DNA of 37,753 bases from Nocardia carnea (GTDB lineage: Bacteria; Actinomycetota; Actinomycetes; Mycobacteriales; Mycobacteriaceae): NCBI RefSeq assembly GCF_029869215.1, contig NZ_JARWPM010000203.1, forward strand, positions 1 through 37,753, in the 5' to 3' direction. This document shows positions 8,230 through 18,039 of the stretch, piece after piece; position 1 is the first letter of the stretch; each line of letters starts with the position of its first letter. Below the pieces are notes generated by a model. It had not been told where the DNA came from, searched no databases, and saw only the letters and a list, made by a program, of their open reading frames with translations. A program made the translations under genes and the position numbers.

Positions 8230-10104
8230 ATGCCGATTGCTGCAGAGCCCGCGGCCGGGGCTGATCCGTCCTCGTCCGCGGTGCCCGATTATCCCGCCTG
8301 GCGCAAGGGTGTGGCGGGTGTGCTGGCCAAAGCCCGCAAGGTCGATGCGGCCGAACTCGGTGCGGAACCCGAAAAGCTGCTGAACCAGTCCACCTACGAC
8401 GGGCTGGCGATCGCGCCGCTGTACACGCGCCGCGACGAACTGCCCGAACAGCCGCTCCCCGGTGCCTATCCGTTCGTCCGCGGCGGCGACGCAACCCGCG
8501 ATATCCATCGCGGGTGGTTCGTCAACGTCCGGATCGCCGCCGCCGATGCCGCGACCGCCAACCGGGAACTCACCGCGGGCCTGGAGAACGGCGCGAGCGC
8601 CGTCGAACTCGGTGTCGGTGCGCACGGTGTACCGGTGAGCGATCTCGCCGCCGCGCTCGACGGTCTGCTGTTCGAACTCGCGCCGCTGGCCCTGCGCGCC
8701 GGTACCGCGACCGCCGACGCCGCCGCGGCCGTCTACGACGTGGTCGATCGGTATTCGGCACCCGACCGCTCCGCGATCCGGATCTCCCTCGGGGCGGCCC
8801 CGCTCACCGCGGCCTTCGCCGGAACCGCCGACCTCGGCCTCACCGAGACCACGGCCCTGGCCGCCGCTGCCGGCGCGCGAGCGGAAACCGTCCGGGCGAT
8901 CACCGTGGACGGCACCGTCTTCCACGATGCCGGCGCCTCCGACGCCCAGGAGCTGGGTGCCGCCGTCGCGGCCGGGCTCGAATACCTGCGCGTGCTGTCC
9001 GGTGAGATGCCGGTCGCCGAGGCGCTGCGCCAGGTGGAGTTCCGGTTCGCCGCCACCGACGATCAGTTCGCCACCATCGCCAAATTCCGGGCCGCCCGCC
9101 GCCTCTGGGCGCGGGTCGCGCACGCCCTCGGCGCGCCGGCCGACGGCGCGGCCCCGCAGCATGCGGTGACCTCCGCGGCGATGATGAGCCGGCGCGACCC
9201 CTGGGTGAATCTGCTGCGTACCACGCTGGCCGCCTTCGGCGCCGGGGTGGGCGGGGCCGATACCGTCACCGTGCTGCCGTTCGATTCCGCGCTGCCCGCC
9301 GGTGAGCTCGGCGTCTCGGCCGCGTTCTCGGAGCGGATGGCCCGCAACACCCAGCTGCTGCTGCTCGAGGAATCCCATCTCGGGCATGTGCAGGACCCCG
9401 GCGCCGGTTCCTGGTACGTCGAGCAGTACACCGCCGACCTGGCCACCGCCGCCTGGGAATTCATGCAGGAACTCGAAGCCGCCGCCGGCTATCGGGCGGC
9501 GCTGGACTCCGGACTGCTCGGTACGCGGATCGGTGCGACGAAAGCGCGGCGGGACAGCGATATCGCGCACCGCCGCACCGCCGTCACCGGCGTCAACGAA
9601 TTCCCGAACCTGGCCGAGGCACCGCTGTCGGAGGCCGCCCGTACGGCGGGGCCGGGACAGCGCTACGGCGCCGCGTTCGAAGCGCTGCGCGACCGTTCGG
9701 ATACCTATCTGGCGGCGCACGGCACCCGCCCGCAGGCGCTGCTGGTGCCGCTGGGCACGGTGGCCGAGCACAATGTGCGGGTCACCTTCATCGCCAACCT
9801 GCTGGCATCCGGCGGGATCGAATCAGTCAATCCGGGGCCCCTCGCCGGCGACGAGATCGCCGCGGCGGCACGGGAATCCGGCGCGAAGATCGCGGTGCTC
9901 TGCGGTACCGACGCGCGCTACGGCACCGATGCCGCGGAAGCGGTGGAACAACTTCGCGGCGCCGGCGTCGAGACGGTGCTGCTGGCCGGGCCCGAGAAGG
10001 TACTGAGCGGTATCGAGGAGGCTCGGCGGCCGGACGGGTTCCTGGCAGCCCGGATCGACGCGGTCGCGGCCCTGACCGCCCTGCTGGAGAAGGTGGGAGC
10101 CTGA
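8230..10104 (+). CDS. mutA: Methylmalonyl-CoA mutase small (beta) subunit
   Basis: A 624-aa small subunit of the heterodimeric B12-dependent mutase that interconverts (R)-methylmalonyl-CoA and succinyl-CoA in the cytoplasm. It has a TIM-barrel part, including [16 protein letters not shown] and the late-barrel [30 protein letters not shown] region (one segment, partly quoted). The C-terminal flavodoxin-like domain lacks the cobalamin-binding DxHxxG: the aligned stretch reads [11 protein letters not shown]. That is expected of this non-catalytic subunit. ATG 8230 follows GAGGGAACAGGGT, a plausible ribosome binding site. An in-frame ATG at 8167 is possible, but its extra peptide overlaps the leader hairpin and does not look conserved. 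The stop overlaps the mutB start (TGATG). Confidence 0.93.
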   Translation: MPIAAEPAAGADPSSSAVPDYPAWRKGVAGVLAKARKVDAAELGAEPEKLLNQSTYDGLAIAPLYTRRDELPEQPLPGAYPFVRGGDATRDIHRGWFVNVRIAAADAATANRELTAGLENGASAVELGVGAHGVPVSDLAAALDGLLFELAPLALRAGTATADAAAAVYDVVDRYSAPDRSAIRISLGAAPLTAAFAGTADLGLTETTALAAAAGARAETVRAITVDGTVFHDAGASDAQELGAAVAAGLEYLRVLSGEMPVAEALRQVEFRFAATDDQFATIAKFRAARRLWARVAHALGAPADGAAPQHAVTSAAMMSRRDPWVNLLRTTLAAFGAGVGGADTVTVLPFDSALPAGELGVSAAFSERMARNTQLLLLEESHLGHVQDPGAGSWYVEQYTADLATAAWEFMQELEAAAGYRAALDSGLLGTRIGATKARRDSDIAHRRTAVTGVNEFPNLAEAPLSEAARTAGPGQRYGAAFEALRDRSDTYLAAHGTRPQALLVPLGTVAEHNVRVTFIANLLASGGIESVNPGPLAGDEIAAAARESGAKIAVLCGTDARYGTDAAEAVEQLRGAGVETVLLAGPEKVLSGIEEARRPDGFLAARIDAVAALTALLEKVGA

Positions 10105-12389
10105 TGACGACACAGCGAATCGAGCAGGTGGTCGGCAGTTTCGCCGACGTGCCGCTCACCGAGCCGGGTTTCACCCCCGCCGCGGCCGACGAGAGCGCGC
10201 GGACGGCCTTCGTCGAACAGTCGGCGACAGCGAACAACTACGCTCCTGAGCAACTGGTGTGGTCGACCCCCGAGGGGATCGATGTGCCGCCGGTGTTCAC
10301 CAAGGCCGATCGGGACGCGATCGCCGCGGCGGGTTTCCCGCTCGACAGCGTCCCCGGTGTCGCGCCGTTCGTGCGCGGACCGTATCCGACGATGTATGTG
10401 AACCAGCCGTGGACCATCCGCCAGTACGCGGGTTTCTCCACCGCCGCCGATTCCAACGCCTTCTACCGCCGTAATCTGCAGGCCGGTCAGAAGGGTCTGT
10501 CGGTGGCGTTCGACCTGGCCACCCACCGCGGGTACGACTCCGATCATCCGCGCGTCCAGGGCGATGTCGGGATGGCGGGCGTGGCCATCGATTCCATCCT
10601 CGATATGCGCCAGCTCTTCGACCAGATCCCGCTCGACCAGGTCAGCGTCTCGATGACCATGAACGGTGCGGTCCTGCCGATCCTGGCGCTGTACGTGGTG
10701 GCGGCCGAGGAACAGGGTGTGGCGCCGGAGCAGCTGGCCGGAACGATTCAGAACGATATTCTGAAAGAGTTCATGGTCCGCAACACCTATATCTATCCGC
10801 CGAAACCCTCGATGCGGATCATCTCCGATATCTTCGCCTACACCAGCGCGAAGATGCCGAAATTCAATTCCATCTCCATTTCCGGCTATCACATCCAGGA
10901 AGCCGGTGCGACCGCCGATCTCGAACTCGCCTACACCCTCGCCGACGGCGTGGAATACCTGCGGGCCGGCATCGACGCCGGAATGGAAATCGACAAGTTC
11001 GCGCCCCGGCTGTCCTTCTTCTGGGCCATCGGCATGAATTTCTTCATGGAGGTCGCCAAACTCCGTGCGGGCCGGCTGTTGTGGAGCGAACTGGTCGCGA
11101 AGTTCGATCCGAAGAATCCGAAATCACTGTCGCTGCGGACCCATTCGCAGACCTCGGGCTGGTCGCTGACCGCGCAGGACGCCTACAACAATGTGGCCCG
11201 CACCTGTATCGAAGCGATGGCGGCGACCCAGGGGCACACCCAGTCGCTGCACACCAACGCCCTCGACGAGGCACTCGCGCTGCCGACCGATTTCTCGGCC
11301 CGGATCGCGCGTAACACCCAGCTGCTCATCCAGCAGGAGTCCAACACCACCCGCCCGATCGACCCGTGGGGCGGTTCCTACTACGTCGAATGGCTGACTC
11401 ATCAGCTCGCCGAACGCGCTCGCGCGCATATCGCCGAGGTGGAGGCGCACGGCGGGATGGCGCAGGCCATCGGTGAGGGCATCCCGAAGCTGCGGATCGA
11501 GGAAGCCGCCGCCCGCACCCAGGCCCGTATCGATACCGGCCAGCAGCCGGTGATCGGGGTCAACAAATACCAGGTCGCCGAGGATCACGAGGTCGAGGTT
11601 CTCAAGGTCGAGAACTCGCGGGTGCGTGCCGAACAGCTCGAGAAACTGCGGCAGCTGCGCGCCGATCGGGACCAGGACGCGGTGGACCGCGCCCTGGCCG
11701 AATTGACCAGGGCCGCCGCGTCGTCCGACGGCGGGATGGAGAACAACCTGCTGGCGCTGGCCATCGACGCCGCGCGGGCGAAGGCGACCGTGGGCGAGAT
11801 CTCCGACGCCCTGGAGAAGGTCTACGGCCGGCATCAGGCCGAGATCCGTACGCTGTCCGGTGTGTATCGCGACGAGGCCGGCAAGGTCACCAACATCACC
11901 ACCGCCGGGGATCTGGTGGAGGAGTTCGCCGAGGCCGAAGGCCGGAGGCCCCGGATCCTTGTCGCGAAAATGGGCCAGGACGGGCACGACCGCGGCCAGA
12001 AGGTGATCGCCACCGCCTTCGCCGACCTCGGCTTCGATGTCGATGTGGGCCCGCTGTTCCAGACCCCGGAAGAGGTGGCCCGCCAGGCCGCGGACAACGA
12101 CGTACACGTCGTCGGTGTCTCCTCGCTGGCGGCCGGCCACCTCACGCTGGTGCCGGCCCTGCGGCAGGCGCTGGCCGATGTCGGCCGGCCCGACATCATG
12201 GTCATCGTCGGCGGGGTCATCCCGCCCGGTGACTTCGACGAGCTCTACGAGGCGGGTGCCGCGGCGATCTTCCCGCCGGGCACGGTGATCGCGGACGCCG
12301 CGATCGACCTGCTGCGTAAGCTCGGCGCCGCGCTCGGACACGAGCTCGGTTCCGGCGCGACCGGTTCCGAGGCGAATACGCAGGGATGA
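10104..12389 (+). CDS. mutB: Methylmalonyl-CoA mutase large (alpha) subunit, catalytic
   Basis: A 761-aa catalytic subunit. The substrate-binding barrel has [20 protein letters not shown] near residues 92-111, [20 protein letters not shown], and [17 protein letters not shown] with the active-site pair Tyr262-His263. The C-terminal cobalamin domain carries MGQDGHDRG: Asp626-x-His628-x-x-Gly631 is the DxHxxG motif whose histidine is the lower cobalt ligand. It is followed by GVSSLAAGH and [11 protein letters not shown], the SxL and GG motifs. All expected catalytic elements are present and length is normal. It acts with MutA on methylmalonyl-CoA from propionyl-CoA (odd-chain, branched-chain or sterol side-chain breakdown). 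Start and stop overlap mutA and meaB, so the three genes form one coupled operon. Confidence 0.97.
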   Translation: MTTQRIEQVVGSFADVPLTEPGFTPAAADESARTAFVEQSATANNYAPEQLVWSTPEGIDVPPVFTKADRDAIAAAGFPLDSVPGVAPFVRGPYPTMYVNQPWTIRQYAGFSTAADSNAFYRRNLQAGQKGLSVAFDLATHRGYDSDHPRVQGDVGMAGVAIDSILDMRQLFDQIPLDQVSVSMTMNGAVLPILALYVVAAEEQGVAPEQLAGTIQNDILKEFMVRNTYIYPPKPSMRIISDIFAYTSAKMPKFNSISISGYHIQEAGATADLELAYTLADGVEYLRAGIDAGMEIDKFAPRLSFFWAIGMNFFMEVAKLRAGRLLWSELVAKFDPKNPKSLSLRTHSQTSGWSLTAQDAYNNVARTCIEAMAATQGHTQSLHTNALDEALALPTDFSARIARNTQLLIQQESNTTRPIDPWGGSYYVEWLTHQLAERARAHIAEVEAHGGMAQAIGEGIPKLRIEEAAARTQARIDTGQQPVIGVNKYQVAEDHEVEVLKVENSRVRAEQLEKLRQLRADRDQDAVDRALAELTRAAASSDGGMENNLLALAIDAARAKATVGEISDALEKVYGRHQAEIRTLSGVYRDEAGKVTNITTAGDLVEEFAEAEGRRPRILVAKMGQDGHDRGQKVIATAFADLGFDVDVGPLFQTPEEVARQAADNDVHVVGVSSLAAGHLTLVPALRQALADVGRPDIMVIVGGVIPPGDFDELYEAGAAAIFPPGTVIADAAIDLLRKLGAALGHELGSGATGSEANTQG

Positions 12390-13378
12390 ACGCGCGCGCC
12401 ATCGATGTCGACGCGCTCGCGCAGGCGGTCCGCTCCGGTGAGCGGGCCGCCCTCGCCCGGGCGATCACCCTGGTCGAATCCACCCGCGCCGACCATCGGG
12501 AACAGGCCCAGCAACTGCTGCTGAAACTGACCCCGGAACCCGGTGCGGCCCTGTCGAACCGGGTCGGTATCACCGGGGTGCCCGGGGTGGGGAAATCCAC
12601 CTTCATCGACGCCCTGGGAATGAACCTGATCGGGCAGGGGCATCGGGTGGCGGTGCTGGCGGTGGACCCCTCGTCCACTCGCACCGGCGGTTCGATACTC
12701 GGCGACAAGACCCGGATGGCGCGGCTGTCGGTGGAGGCGAACGCCTTCATCCGGCCCTCGCCGACCGCCGGCACGCTCGGCGGAGTCGCCAAGGCGACCC
12801 GCGAGACCATCGCGCTGCTCGAGGCCGCCGGCTACGACGTGATCCTGGTGGAAACCGTCGGCGTCGGCCAGTCCGAGGTGACCGTGGCGAATATGGTCGA
12901 CGTGTTCTGTTTCCTCACCCTGGCCCGCACCGGTGACCAGTTGCAGGGCATCAAAAAGGGCGTGCTGGAACTGGCCGATCTGGTCGCCGTGAACAAGGCC
13001 GACGGTAAGCACGAGATCGAGGCCAAGAGCGCGGCCCGCGAACTGTCCGGTGCGCTACGGCTCATCCATCCACACGATGCGCTGTGGAAACCGCCGGTGC
13101 TCACCATGAGCGGCCTGGAGGGGACGGGGCTCGACACGTTCTGGCAGACGGTGCTGGAGCACCGCCGGGTGCTCACCGAGGCGGGAGAGTTCGCCGAGAA
13201 GCGCCGCCGCCAGCAGGTCGATTGGACCTGGACCATGGTGCACGATCAACTGCTGCGCCGGCTGGCCGACAATCCGAAGGTGAAGGCCATTCGCGGGGAC
13301 ATGGAGGCCCAGGTGCGGGCCGGGGCCCTCACCGCCGCGCTTGCCGCTGAACGATTGCTCGACGCCTTCGACAGCTGA
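12386..13378 (+). CDS. meaB: Methylmalonyl-CoA mutase-associated G-protein chaperone MeaB
   Basis: A 330-aa P-loop GTPase of the MeaB/ArgK/MMAA family, which gates adenosylcobalamin loading and protects the mutase from inactivation. The Walker A motif is GVPGVGKST (residues 64-72). [20 protein letters not shown] follows, with ETVGVGQ at 156-162 (switch/Walker B region) and the guanine-specificity motif NKAD at 203-206. The C-terminal helices ([14 protein letters not shown]) belong to the dimerisation arm. Length is normal. ATG 12386 overlaps the mutB stop (ATGA), so it is co-translated with its client enzyme. A candidate terminator lies 44 bp downstream. Confidence 0.95.
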   Translation: MNARAIDVDALAQAVRSGERAALARAITLVESTRADHREQAQQLLLKLTPEPGAALSNRVGITGVPGVGKSTFIDALGMNLIGQGHRVAVLAVDPSSTRTGGSILGDKTRMARLSVEANAFIRPSPTAGTLGGVAKATRETIALLEAAGYDVILVETVGVGQSEVTVANMVDVFCFLTLARTGDQLQGIKKGVLELADLVAVNKADGKHEIEAKSAARELSGALRLIHPHDALWKPPVLTMSGLEGTGLDTFWQTVLEHRRVLTEAGEFAEKRRRQQVDWTWTMVHDQLLRRLADNPKVKAIRGDMEAQVRAGALTAALAAERLLDAFDS

Positions 13379-13421
13379 GATTCGGACCTCGGCTGCGGGT
13401 GGTGGGCTGTCCGGCCGCGCT

Positions 13422-13447
13422 GAGACCCCGACGCCCTGCCGGGTCTC
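13422..13447. terminator. Candidate terminator between meaB and the convergent amidohydrolase
   Basis: GAGACCC (13422-13428) and GGGTCTC (13441-13447) form a perfect 7-bp stem with a 12-nt loop between two convergent genes. No T-run follows, so it would be a U-less intrinsic terminator or only a structure near a Rho-dependent end. Confidence 0.38.
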
Positions 13448-13525
13448 GACACGCAACAGATGGAAATTTGGGGATATGCGCATTCAGTGATATTTCCCGC
13501 GGAATGGGCGGAGAGAGTTCGTGTG

Positions 13526-14428
13526 TCAGTCGAGAGCGAAGAGCCGGGCGGCGGCGCCGTAGCAGACCGCGCGCAGCCACTCGTCGCCGAGATCCAGGCG
13601 TTCCAGTGCCTGAACGGCGTGCCGGTACGGGTAGGGGATGTTCGGAAAATCGCTGCCGAACATGATGCGGTCGCCGAGGGCGGCCAGGCGCTGCCGGTCG
13701 GCGGGCGGGAACGGGGCCGTGTCCTCCGCGAAATCGGTGAAGGCCATCGTGGTGTCGAGGTGGACGCCGGGGTAGCGGTCGGCGAGATCGAGGAATTCCC
13801 GGTACTCCGGCATGCCCATATGCGCCACGATGAGGCGTAGCCGCGGGAACTGCCGGAGTATCTCGGCGATCGGGCCCGGACCGGTGAACGCGCCGGGTGC
13901 CGGGCCGGAGCCGCAATGGATGACGGTCGGCACGGCCGCGTCGCTGAGTGTGCCCCAGACCGATGTCAGCAGCGGGTCGCGCGGGTCGTAGGCGCCGACC
14001 TGGACGTGCGCTTTGAACACCCGCGCGCCCTGGTCGAGAGCGGCCGGGACATAGTCCGCGGCGGCAGGTTCGGGAAAGAATGTCGCGGTGTGCAGGCAGT
14101 CGGGGACCTCGGCGGCGAACTTCGCGGTCCAGTCGTTGAGCCAGGCCGCCATATCCGGGCGGTGCGGATAGACCAGGGCGGTGAACGCGCGGACGCCGAA
14201 TCGGCGTAATGCCGCGAGCCGGATCGGTTCCTCCGCGCGGTAGGTGATCGGCCACGGACGTCCGGTGAGCGGACCGGCGGAATCGAAATAGGCCCACACC
14301 TTGCGCAGTACCCGATGCGGCATGAAATGAGTGTGTACATCGACCAATCCGGGCAGCCCGAGCCGCTGCCGGAACTGTGCCAGATAGGCTTCGTCGGCGG
14401 GGATCTCGGCGGCGGTGGATTCGGTCAC
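13526..14428 (-). CDS. Amidohydrolase-2 family TIM-barrel hydrolase/decarboxylase
   Basis: A 300-aa protein of the amidohydrolase-2 (PF04909-type) family, which covers ACMSD-like decarboxylases and metal-dependent hydrolases. VDVHTHF (His32, His34) opens the metal site. KAHVQVGAYDPRD, then VIHCGSGP, then VAHMGMPEY and the late GSDFPNIPYPY (catalytic Asp) follow in the family order. The substrate cannot be told from sequence. GTG 14428 is chosen because AGGAGA lies about nine bases upstream. The longer in-frame start at 14521 would overlap the preceding nucleoside hydrolase and adds a Pro/Arg-rich tail. It lies 25 bp after the nucleoside hydrolase on the same strand and is probably co-transcribed, hinting at a small salvage or degradation operon. 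Confidence 0.8.
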   Translation of the reverse strand: MTESTAAEIPADEAYLAQFRQRLGLPGLVDVHTHFMPHRVLRKVWAYFDSAGPLTGRPWPITYRAEEPIRLAALRRFGVRAFTALVYPHRPDMAAWLNDWTAKFAAEVPDCLHTATFFPEPAAADYVPAALDQGARVFKAHVQVGAYDPRDPLLTSVWGTLSDAAVPTVIHCGSGPAPGAFTGPGPIAEILRQFPRLRLIVAHMGMPEYREFLDLADRYPGVHLDTTMAFTDFAEDTAPFPPADRQRLAALGDRIMFGSDFPNIPYPYRHAVQALERLDLGDEWLRAVCYGAAARLFALD

Positions 14429-14453
14429 GGGCTGGTTCTCCTGGCTCGGGGCG

Positions 14454-15530
14454 CTACGGTCGGTTCGGTCCGGCGGCGACCCGTTGCGCGGGCGACGCGC
14501 CGGGTAAGCAGGCGCGGGCATAGTCGCCGAGGCGCGCGATCAGCCGGTCGAAGAACAGGCCGGGATCGGTGGCGACGACGACATCGGCGTTGGGCGGGCG
14601 GCCCCACATGCCCGCCCAGTCCGCGACGGTGGCGCCACGGGTGAGGGTGCCGGTGAGTTCCACATCGACCGTCGCCGGCCGGGTGCGGGCCAGTGCGGGG
14701 TCCAGGGCCACCGCCGCGGCGAACGGGTCGTGCATATGCGCCAGATAGCCGAGGTCGTAGGCGTGGTGGAAATCGAAGTAGAAACGGACGGCGTCGGTGA
14801 GATGGCGGACGATCGGATTACTCGCCGCCGACCGGGCGGTGGGCGGATCCTGCGGGGAAACCGTTTCGACAGGTGTACTGCCGGCCCGCTGCGCCAACCG
14901 GACCAGATGCGCGGGCCGCATTTCGATCGTCTCGGTGATATCGAGCCCGCACACCACCGGCCGGCGTTCCGCGGGTGCGGCGGAGAAGGCGTCGAAAACG
15001 ATCTTCGCGGCCTCGGGGTCGACGTGGATGTTCCACTCGTTGGTGGGGGTGGTGTTACCGGGGTGGTTGAACGCACCGCCCATGATCACCAGCCTGCGCA
15101 GCAGCCGGGGTAGCTCGGGTTCGATCCGCAGTGCCAGTGCCAGATTGGTGAGCGGGCCGGTGCACAGGCCGAGGAGTTCGCCGGGATTCGCCCGCGCGAG
15201 GTCCACCCACATCTGCGCCGCGGTGCGCGCGGAGATCTGCCGGGTAGGCGCGGGGAGTTCGGCATAGCCGACACCTTGCGGGCCGTGGGTGTCCTCGGTA
15301 GTGCGCAGCGGTATCGCAAGAGGATCGGCCGCGCCCAGCGCCACCTCGATCTCCGGCGCGCCGGCCAATTCCAGCCAGGCGAGATTGTTGATCGCCACCT
15401 GCCCGGCCGGGACATTCCCGGCGGTGGCGGCGATTCCGGCGATCTCGGCGTCGGGGCAGGCCAGGAGATACAGCAGGGCCAGGGAGTCGTCCACTCCGGT
15501 ATCCACGTCCATGATGATCCGCTGCCGCAC
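14454..15530 (-). CDS. Nucleoside hydrolase (inosine/uridine-preferring type)
   Basis: A 358-aa protein of the nucleoside hydrolase family, which splits the N-glycosidic bond of nucleosides to ribose and base. The calcium-binding DVDTGVDD motif is at residues 8-15. TAGNVPAGQVAINNLAWLE, then LCTGPLTNLALAL, VIMGGAFNHPGN and NEWNIHVDPEAAKIV follow, with MHDPFAAAVALDP carrying the late His-Asp of the active site. Length is slightly above the usual 310-330 residues, with extra C-terminal sequence. GTG 15530 is preferred over the longer GTG 15593, which adds an Arg/Pro-rich peptide. A TACGCT box six bases upstream makes it look leaderless. Confidence 0.87.
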   Translation of the reverse strand: MRQRIIMDVDTGVDDSLALLYLLACPDAEIAGIAATAGNVPAGQVAINNLAWLELAGAPEIEVALGAADPLAIPLRTTEDTHGPQGVGYAELPAPTRQISARTAAQMWVDLARANPGELLGLCTGPLTNLALALRIEPELPRLLRRLVIMGGAFNHPGNTTPTNEWNIHVDPEAAKIVFDAFSAAPAERRPVVCGLDITETIEMRPAHLVRLAQRAGSTPVETVSPQDPPTARSAASNPIVRHLTDAVRFYFDFHHAYDLGYLAHMHDPFAAAVALDPALARTRPATVDVELTGTLTRGATVADWAGMWGRPPNADVVVATDPGLFFDRLIARLGDYARACLPGASPAQRVAAGPNRP

Positions 15531-15536
15531 CCCCCG

Positions 15537-15542
15537 AGCGTA
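15537..15542 (-). promoter_or_regulatory. -10 box TACGCT for the nucleoside hydrolase (leaderless)
   Basis: On the minus strand TACGCT-N6-GTG, the same hexamer and spacing as upstream of nfeD and the sirtuin gene. Confidence 0.45.
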
Positions 15543-15632
15543 GCGAGGCGGTTCCCGGGAGCCGCAGTGGCTGTCCCGAGGGGCGCGGCCCATTCACGTC
15601 ACGTGACGCATTTCGGTCAGGAGTAGGGAGAT

Positions 15633-16403
15633 TCAGTCCCGGGTCGGCCAGTAATTGTCTGCGGCGGGCCGGCGGGTCAGTGGTGCCGGACCGCCGACCT
15701 CGGTGAGGCCCAGGTGGAACAGCATGCCGACGGTCACCAGGCTGACGCTCACGATCAGTGGGGTGAGCAGTTGGGCCGCGCCGGCCCCCGACGGCGGCAT
15801 ATGGTGCTGGTTGTCGCCGATATGCATGGCGAACATCCCGGTGTAGTGCATCCCGGCGACGGCCATCCCCATCACCAGCGCGGCACGGTGGGTGGGTTGT
15901 GTGCCGCTAACTTTGTGGGTTAACCAGTGCGCCGGGGTGGGGGCGACCACCGCGATGATCATGGACAAGGCAACGGTCGGCCAGTCGTAGCCGATTTCCA
16001 CATCGGTTTTCATGGCGTACATCCCCGCGTAGTGCATGGCGCCGACACCGAGCCCGGTGACCACGCCCCCGACGAGCAGGCCCTGGGTACCGAGCCTGCG
16101 CAGCTGGGCCAGGCACAGCCCGATCCAGACCACGACCATGGCGATCAGGGCGCTGATCAGGGTGATCGGTACGTCATATTTGATTGCTGCGCCGTCGATC
16201 CGGAACCCCAGCATGGCGATGAAATGCATGACCCAGATACCGGTACCGCCGAGGGCGACGGAGGCGGCGATCAGCCAGCCGTCGAAGATCGACTCCCCGC
16301 GCACCCGGCTCATACACCGTAGTCCTAGCAACGAGCCGGTGAACGACATGACGTACGCGACCACGGGGGTGAGCCAGCCGTGGCTGAAGTGGTCGATTTC
16401 CAC
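15633..16403 (-). CDS. Stand-alone MHYT-domain integral membrane protein
   Basis: A 256-aa, roughly seven-helix membrane protein. Three MHYT-type motifs appear: MHFIAM (59-64), MHYAGM (123-128) and MHYTGM (185-190). The MHYT domain is proposed to bind a metal, possibly copper, and to sense oxygen, CO or NO at the outer membrane face; this is a prediction for the family. Most characterised relatives carry a cytoplasmic signalling output (GGDEF/EAL or kinase), but here the protein ends about 30 residues after the last helix, so there is no output domain. GTG 16403 has a good AGGAGG six bases upstream. The longer in-frame extension to 16859 reads as Arg/Pro-rich shadow sequence. Confidence 0.85.
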   Translation of the reverse strand: MEIDHFSHGWLTPVVAYVMSFTGSLLGLRCMSRVRGESIFDGWLIAASVALGGTGIWVMHFIAMLGFRIDGAAIKYDVPITLISALIAMVVVWIGLCLAQLRRLGTQGLLVGGVVTGLGVGAMHYAGMYAMKTDVEIGYDWPTVALSMIIAVVAPTPAHWLTHKVSGTQPTHRAALVMGMAVAGMHYTGMFAMHIGDNQHHMPPSGAGAAQLLTPLIVSVSLVTVGMLFHLGLTEVGGPAPLTRRPAADNYWPTRD

Positions 16404-16827
16404 CGGGGACCTCCTCGCTGGGCGGAATACCGTACCGCACGACTGCGGAACGCGGGCATTCCAGAACGGTGAACGTGCAGGGAGTGAATTTAAAGGAGAT
16501 ATGTTGTAAAAAACAAGGGCCGCAGAAAAGACATAGGCGTACATGTGACAAGCCGGGCCGGAAGAAAAGCGACCGGAACAGCGGACACGGACCGGAATCT
16601 GCCGGGGCGGGGTTCCCGCTATCGATGGGCACTCCCGCCGCGCCGGCGATTCCGTATGGCGCCGGTCGAATACGGCCGCGCCGGACCGGTGGGCCGGCAG
16701 GTGGCCCAGGGGTGCTGAACCTCGCCACGACGAGCCTATCGCTCGCACGGTGCCGCGGAAGGATTTCCGGTTGCGCTGTGCGCCTCGGGTCCCGCGGCGT
16801 AGGCTTCGAGGAACTCGAAGGAGACCC
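16404..16827. other. Divergent intergenic region with an AT-richer patch
   Basis: A 424-bp gap between the MHYT gene (minus) and the 76-aa gene (plus). Positions about 16480-16535 are clearly AT-richer than the rest of the window and contain the likely MHYT promoter. On the right, TAGGCT at 16800-16805 is a possible -10 box for the 76-aa gene. The remainder shows no convincing gene, RNA or repeat. Confidence 0.55.
16487..16516 (-). promoter_or_regulatory. Candidate promoter of the MHYT gene
   Basis: On the minus strand TTGTTT (16516-16511) and TAAATT (16492-16487) are separated by 18 bp, which would give a leader of about 75 nt before GTG 16403. Confidence 0.35.
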
Positions 16828-17058
16828 ATGCCTGGCACATCCAGCCGTAGCACCCCCATCGACCACGAGCTACCCGAGGTCGAACTGGCCGAATTCGCCG
16901 AGATCAGGAGTGCCGAGCGGGCCGAGGTCGCCCGCCGCAGCGCCGTCGCGGCCCGTATCGTCGCCGGTCATTCCACCGATGCCGCCGACTGCCGCAATCT
17001 GCTGGCGATGCTCGGCCTCGACGCGGAAGCGGGCAAACTCGCCGGACTCCAGACCTGA
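16828..17058 (+). CDS. Small conserved-looking protein of unknown function (76 aa)
   Basis: A 76-aa acidic, Ala/Glu-rich helical protein beginning MPGTSSRSTPIDHELPEVEL. The central part (AEFAEIRSAERAEVARRSAV) and the end (CRNLLAMLGLDAEAGKLAGL) look amphipathic. No family was recognised. ATG 16828 has a strong AAGGAG five bases upstream, better than most genes here, which argues that it is real. It lies 102 bp upstream of the sirtuin gene on the same strand, with a strong hairpin in between, so the two are probably separate transcripts. Confidence 0.6.
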   Translation: MPGTSSRSTPIDHELPEVELAEFAEIRSAERAEVARRSAVAARIVAGHSTDAADCRNLLAMLGLDAEAGKLAGLQT

Positions 17059-17114
17059 TCACCGCCGCGACGGGCGCGCGGAGGCCGGGCAGCTAGGCGG
17101 GGCGGCGTACTCGC

Positions 17115-17148
17115 CGGAGGCCGGGCGCAGCGTCCGCCCGGTCCTCCG
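17115..17148 (+). terminator. Strong GC hairpin just before the sirtuin promoter
   Basis: CGGAGG (17115-17120) plus CCGGGCG (17121-17127), a 7-nt loop, CGCCCGG (17135-17141), a single bulged T, then CCTCCG (17143-17148). This gives 13 paired bases. It could end the transcript of the 76-aa gene, although no U-tract follows. It directly abuts the -10 box of the sirtuin gene. Confidence 0.45.
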
Positions 17149-17154
17149 TACGCT
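17149..17154 (+). promoter_or_regulatory. -10 box TACGCT for the sirtuin gene (leaderless)
   Basis: TACGCT-N6-ATG at 17161, with no Shine-Dalgarno sequence. The position where a -35 box would fall is inside the hairpin at 17115-17148. Confidence 0.45.
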
Positions 17155-17160
17155 CGGTGT

Positions 17161-18039
17161 ATGTCCGATACGGCATTGCTCGGGACCGATCAGCCCACGC
17201 AGGTCGCCGATCCCGTGGACGACCTGGCCGGGCTGATCGGCGACCGCCGTCTCGTCGTGCTCACCGGCGCCGGGATCTCCACCGACAGCGGAATCCCGGA
17301 CTACCGGGGCCCGGACTCGCCGCCGCGCACCCCGATGACCTATCAGCAGTTCACCGGCGACCCGCAGTTCCGCCACCGGTACTGGGCGCGTAACCACGTG
17401 GGCTGGCGGTATATGGACGCCGCTCGGCCGAACGCCGGTCACCGCGCGCTGGCCGACCTCGAACGCCGTGGTGTGGTGGCCGGGGTCATCACCCAGAACG
17501 TCGATCTGCTGCACACCAAGGCGGGCAGCCGCCGGGTGATCGATCTGCACGGGACTTATGCGCAGGTGGTGTGCCTCGCGTGCGGCACCCGGATCTCCCG
17601 GATGGCGCTGGCCGATCGGCTGGAATCGGTCAACCCCGGTTTCGCCGCGGGTTCGGTGACCGGCCTCGAGGTCGCGCCGGACGCGGACGCTGTGGTCGAG
17701 GATATCGATGGCTTCCGGATGGTGGACTGCGAACGCTGTGGCGGACTGCTGAAGCCGGATATCGTCTACTTCGGTGAAAACGTCCCGCGGGACCGCGTGG
17801 CGGCGGCCACCGAACTGGTGGATTCGGCCGAGGTGATCCTGGTGGCGGGTTCGAGCCTCACGGTGTGGTCGGGTCGCCGGTTCGTGCACCGAGTGGCCCG
17901 CCGGGGTGGCACCGTACTGATCGTCAATCGCGGACCCACCCGCAGCGACGGCCTTGCCGCCCGCACCGTCGACGCGGGCTGCTCGCCCGTTCTCGCCGGT
18001 CTCGCCGAGTACTTCCGGGATCGGCATCGAGCGTACTGA
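17161..18039 (+). CDS. Sirtuin, NAD-dependent protein deacylase (SIRT4-like class)
   Basis: A 292-aa sirtuin that removes acyl groups from lysine using NAD+. Motifs in order: GAGIS (36-40) with [11 protein letters not shown], the NAD site TQNVD (111-115), the catalytic His130 in DLHGTY, and zinc cysteines at 138/141 and 190/193. The segment between the Cys pairs is long, with [16 protein letters not shown]. The late [17 protein letters not shown] matches the class containing human SIRT4 and long actinobacterial sirtuins better than the short CobB class. All catalytic residues are present. The start has no ribosome binding site but a leaderless -10 box. Targets cannot be inferred. Confidence 0.92.
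   Translation: MSDTALLGTDQPTQVADPVDDLAGLIGDRRLVVLTGAGISTDSGIPDYRGPDSPPRTPMTYQQFTGDPQFRHRYWARNHVGWRYMDAARPNAGHRALADLERRGVVAGVITQNVDLLHTKAGSRRVIDLHGTYAQVVCLACGTRISRMALADRLESVNPGFAAGSVTGLEVAPDADAVVEDIDGFRMVDCERCGGLLKPDIVYFGENVPRDRVAAATELVDSAEVILVAGSSLTVWSGRRFVHRVARRGGTVLIVNRGPTRSDGLAARTVDAGCSPVLAGLAEYFRDRHRAY

Noticed and set aside
16493..16509. AAAGGAGATATG followed by TTG TAA, a perfect ribosome binding site with a two-codon ORF
   Set aside because: No downstream gene is coupled to it, and the same bases are better explained as the -35/-10 region of the MHYT gene on the other strand.
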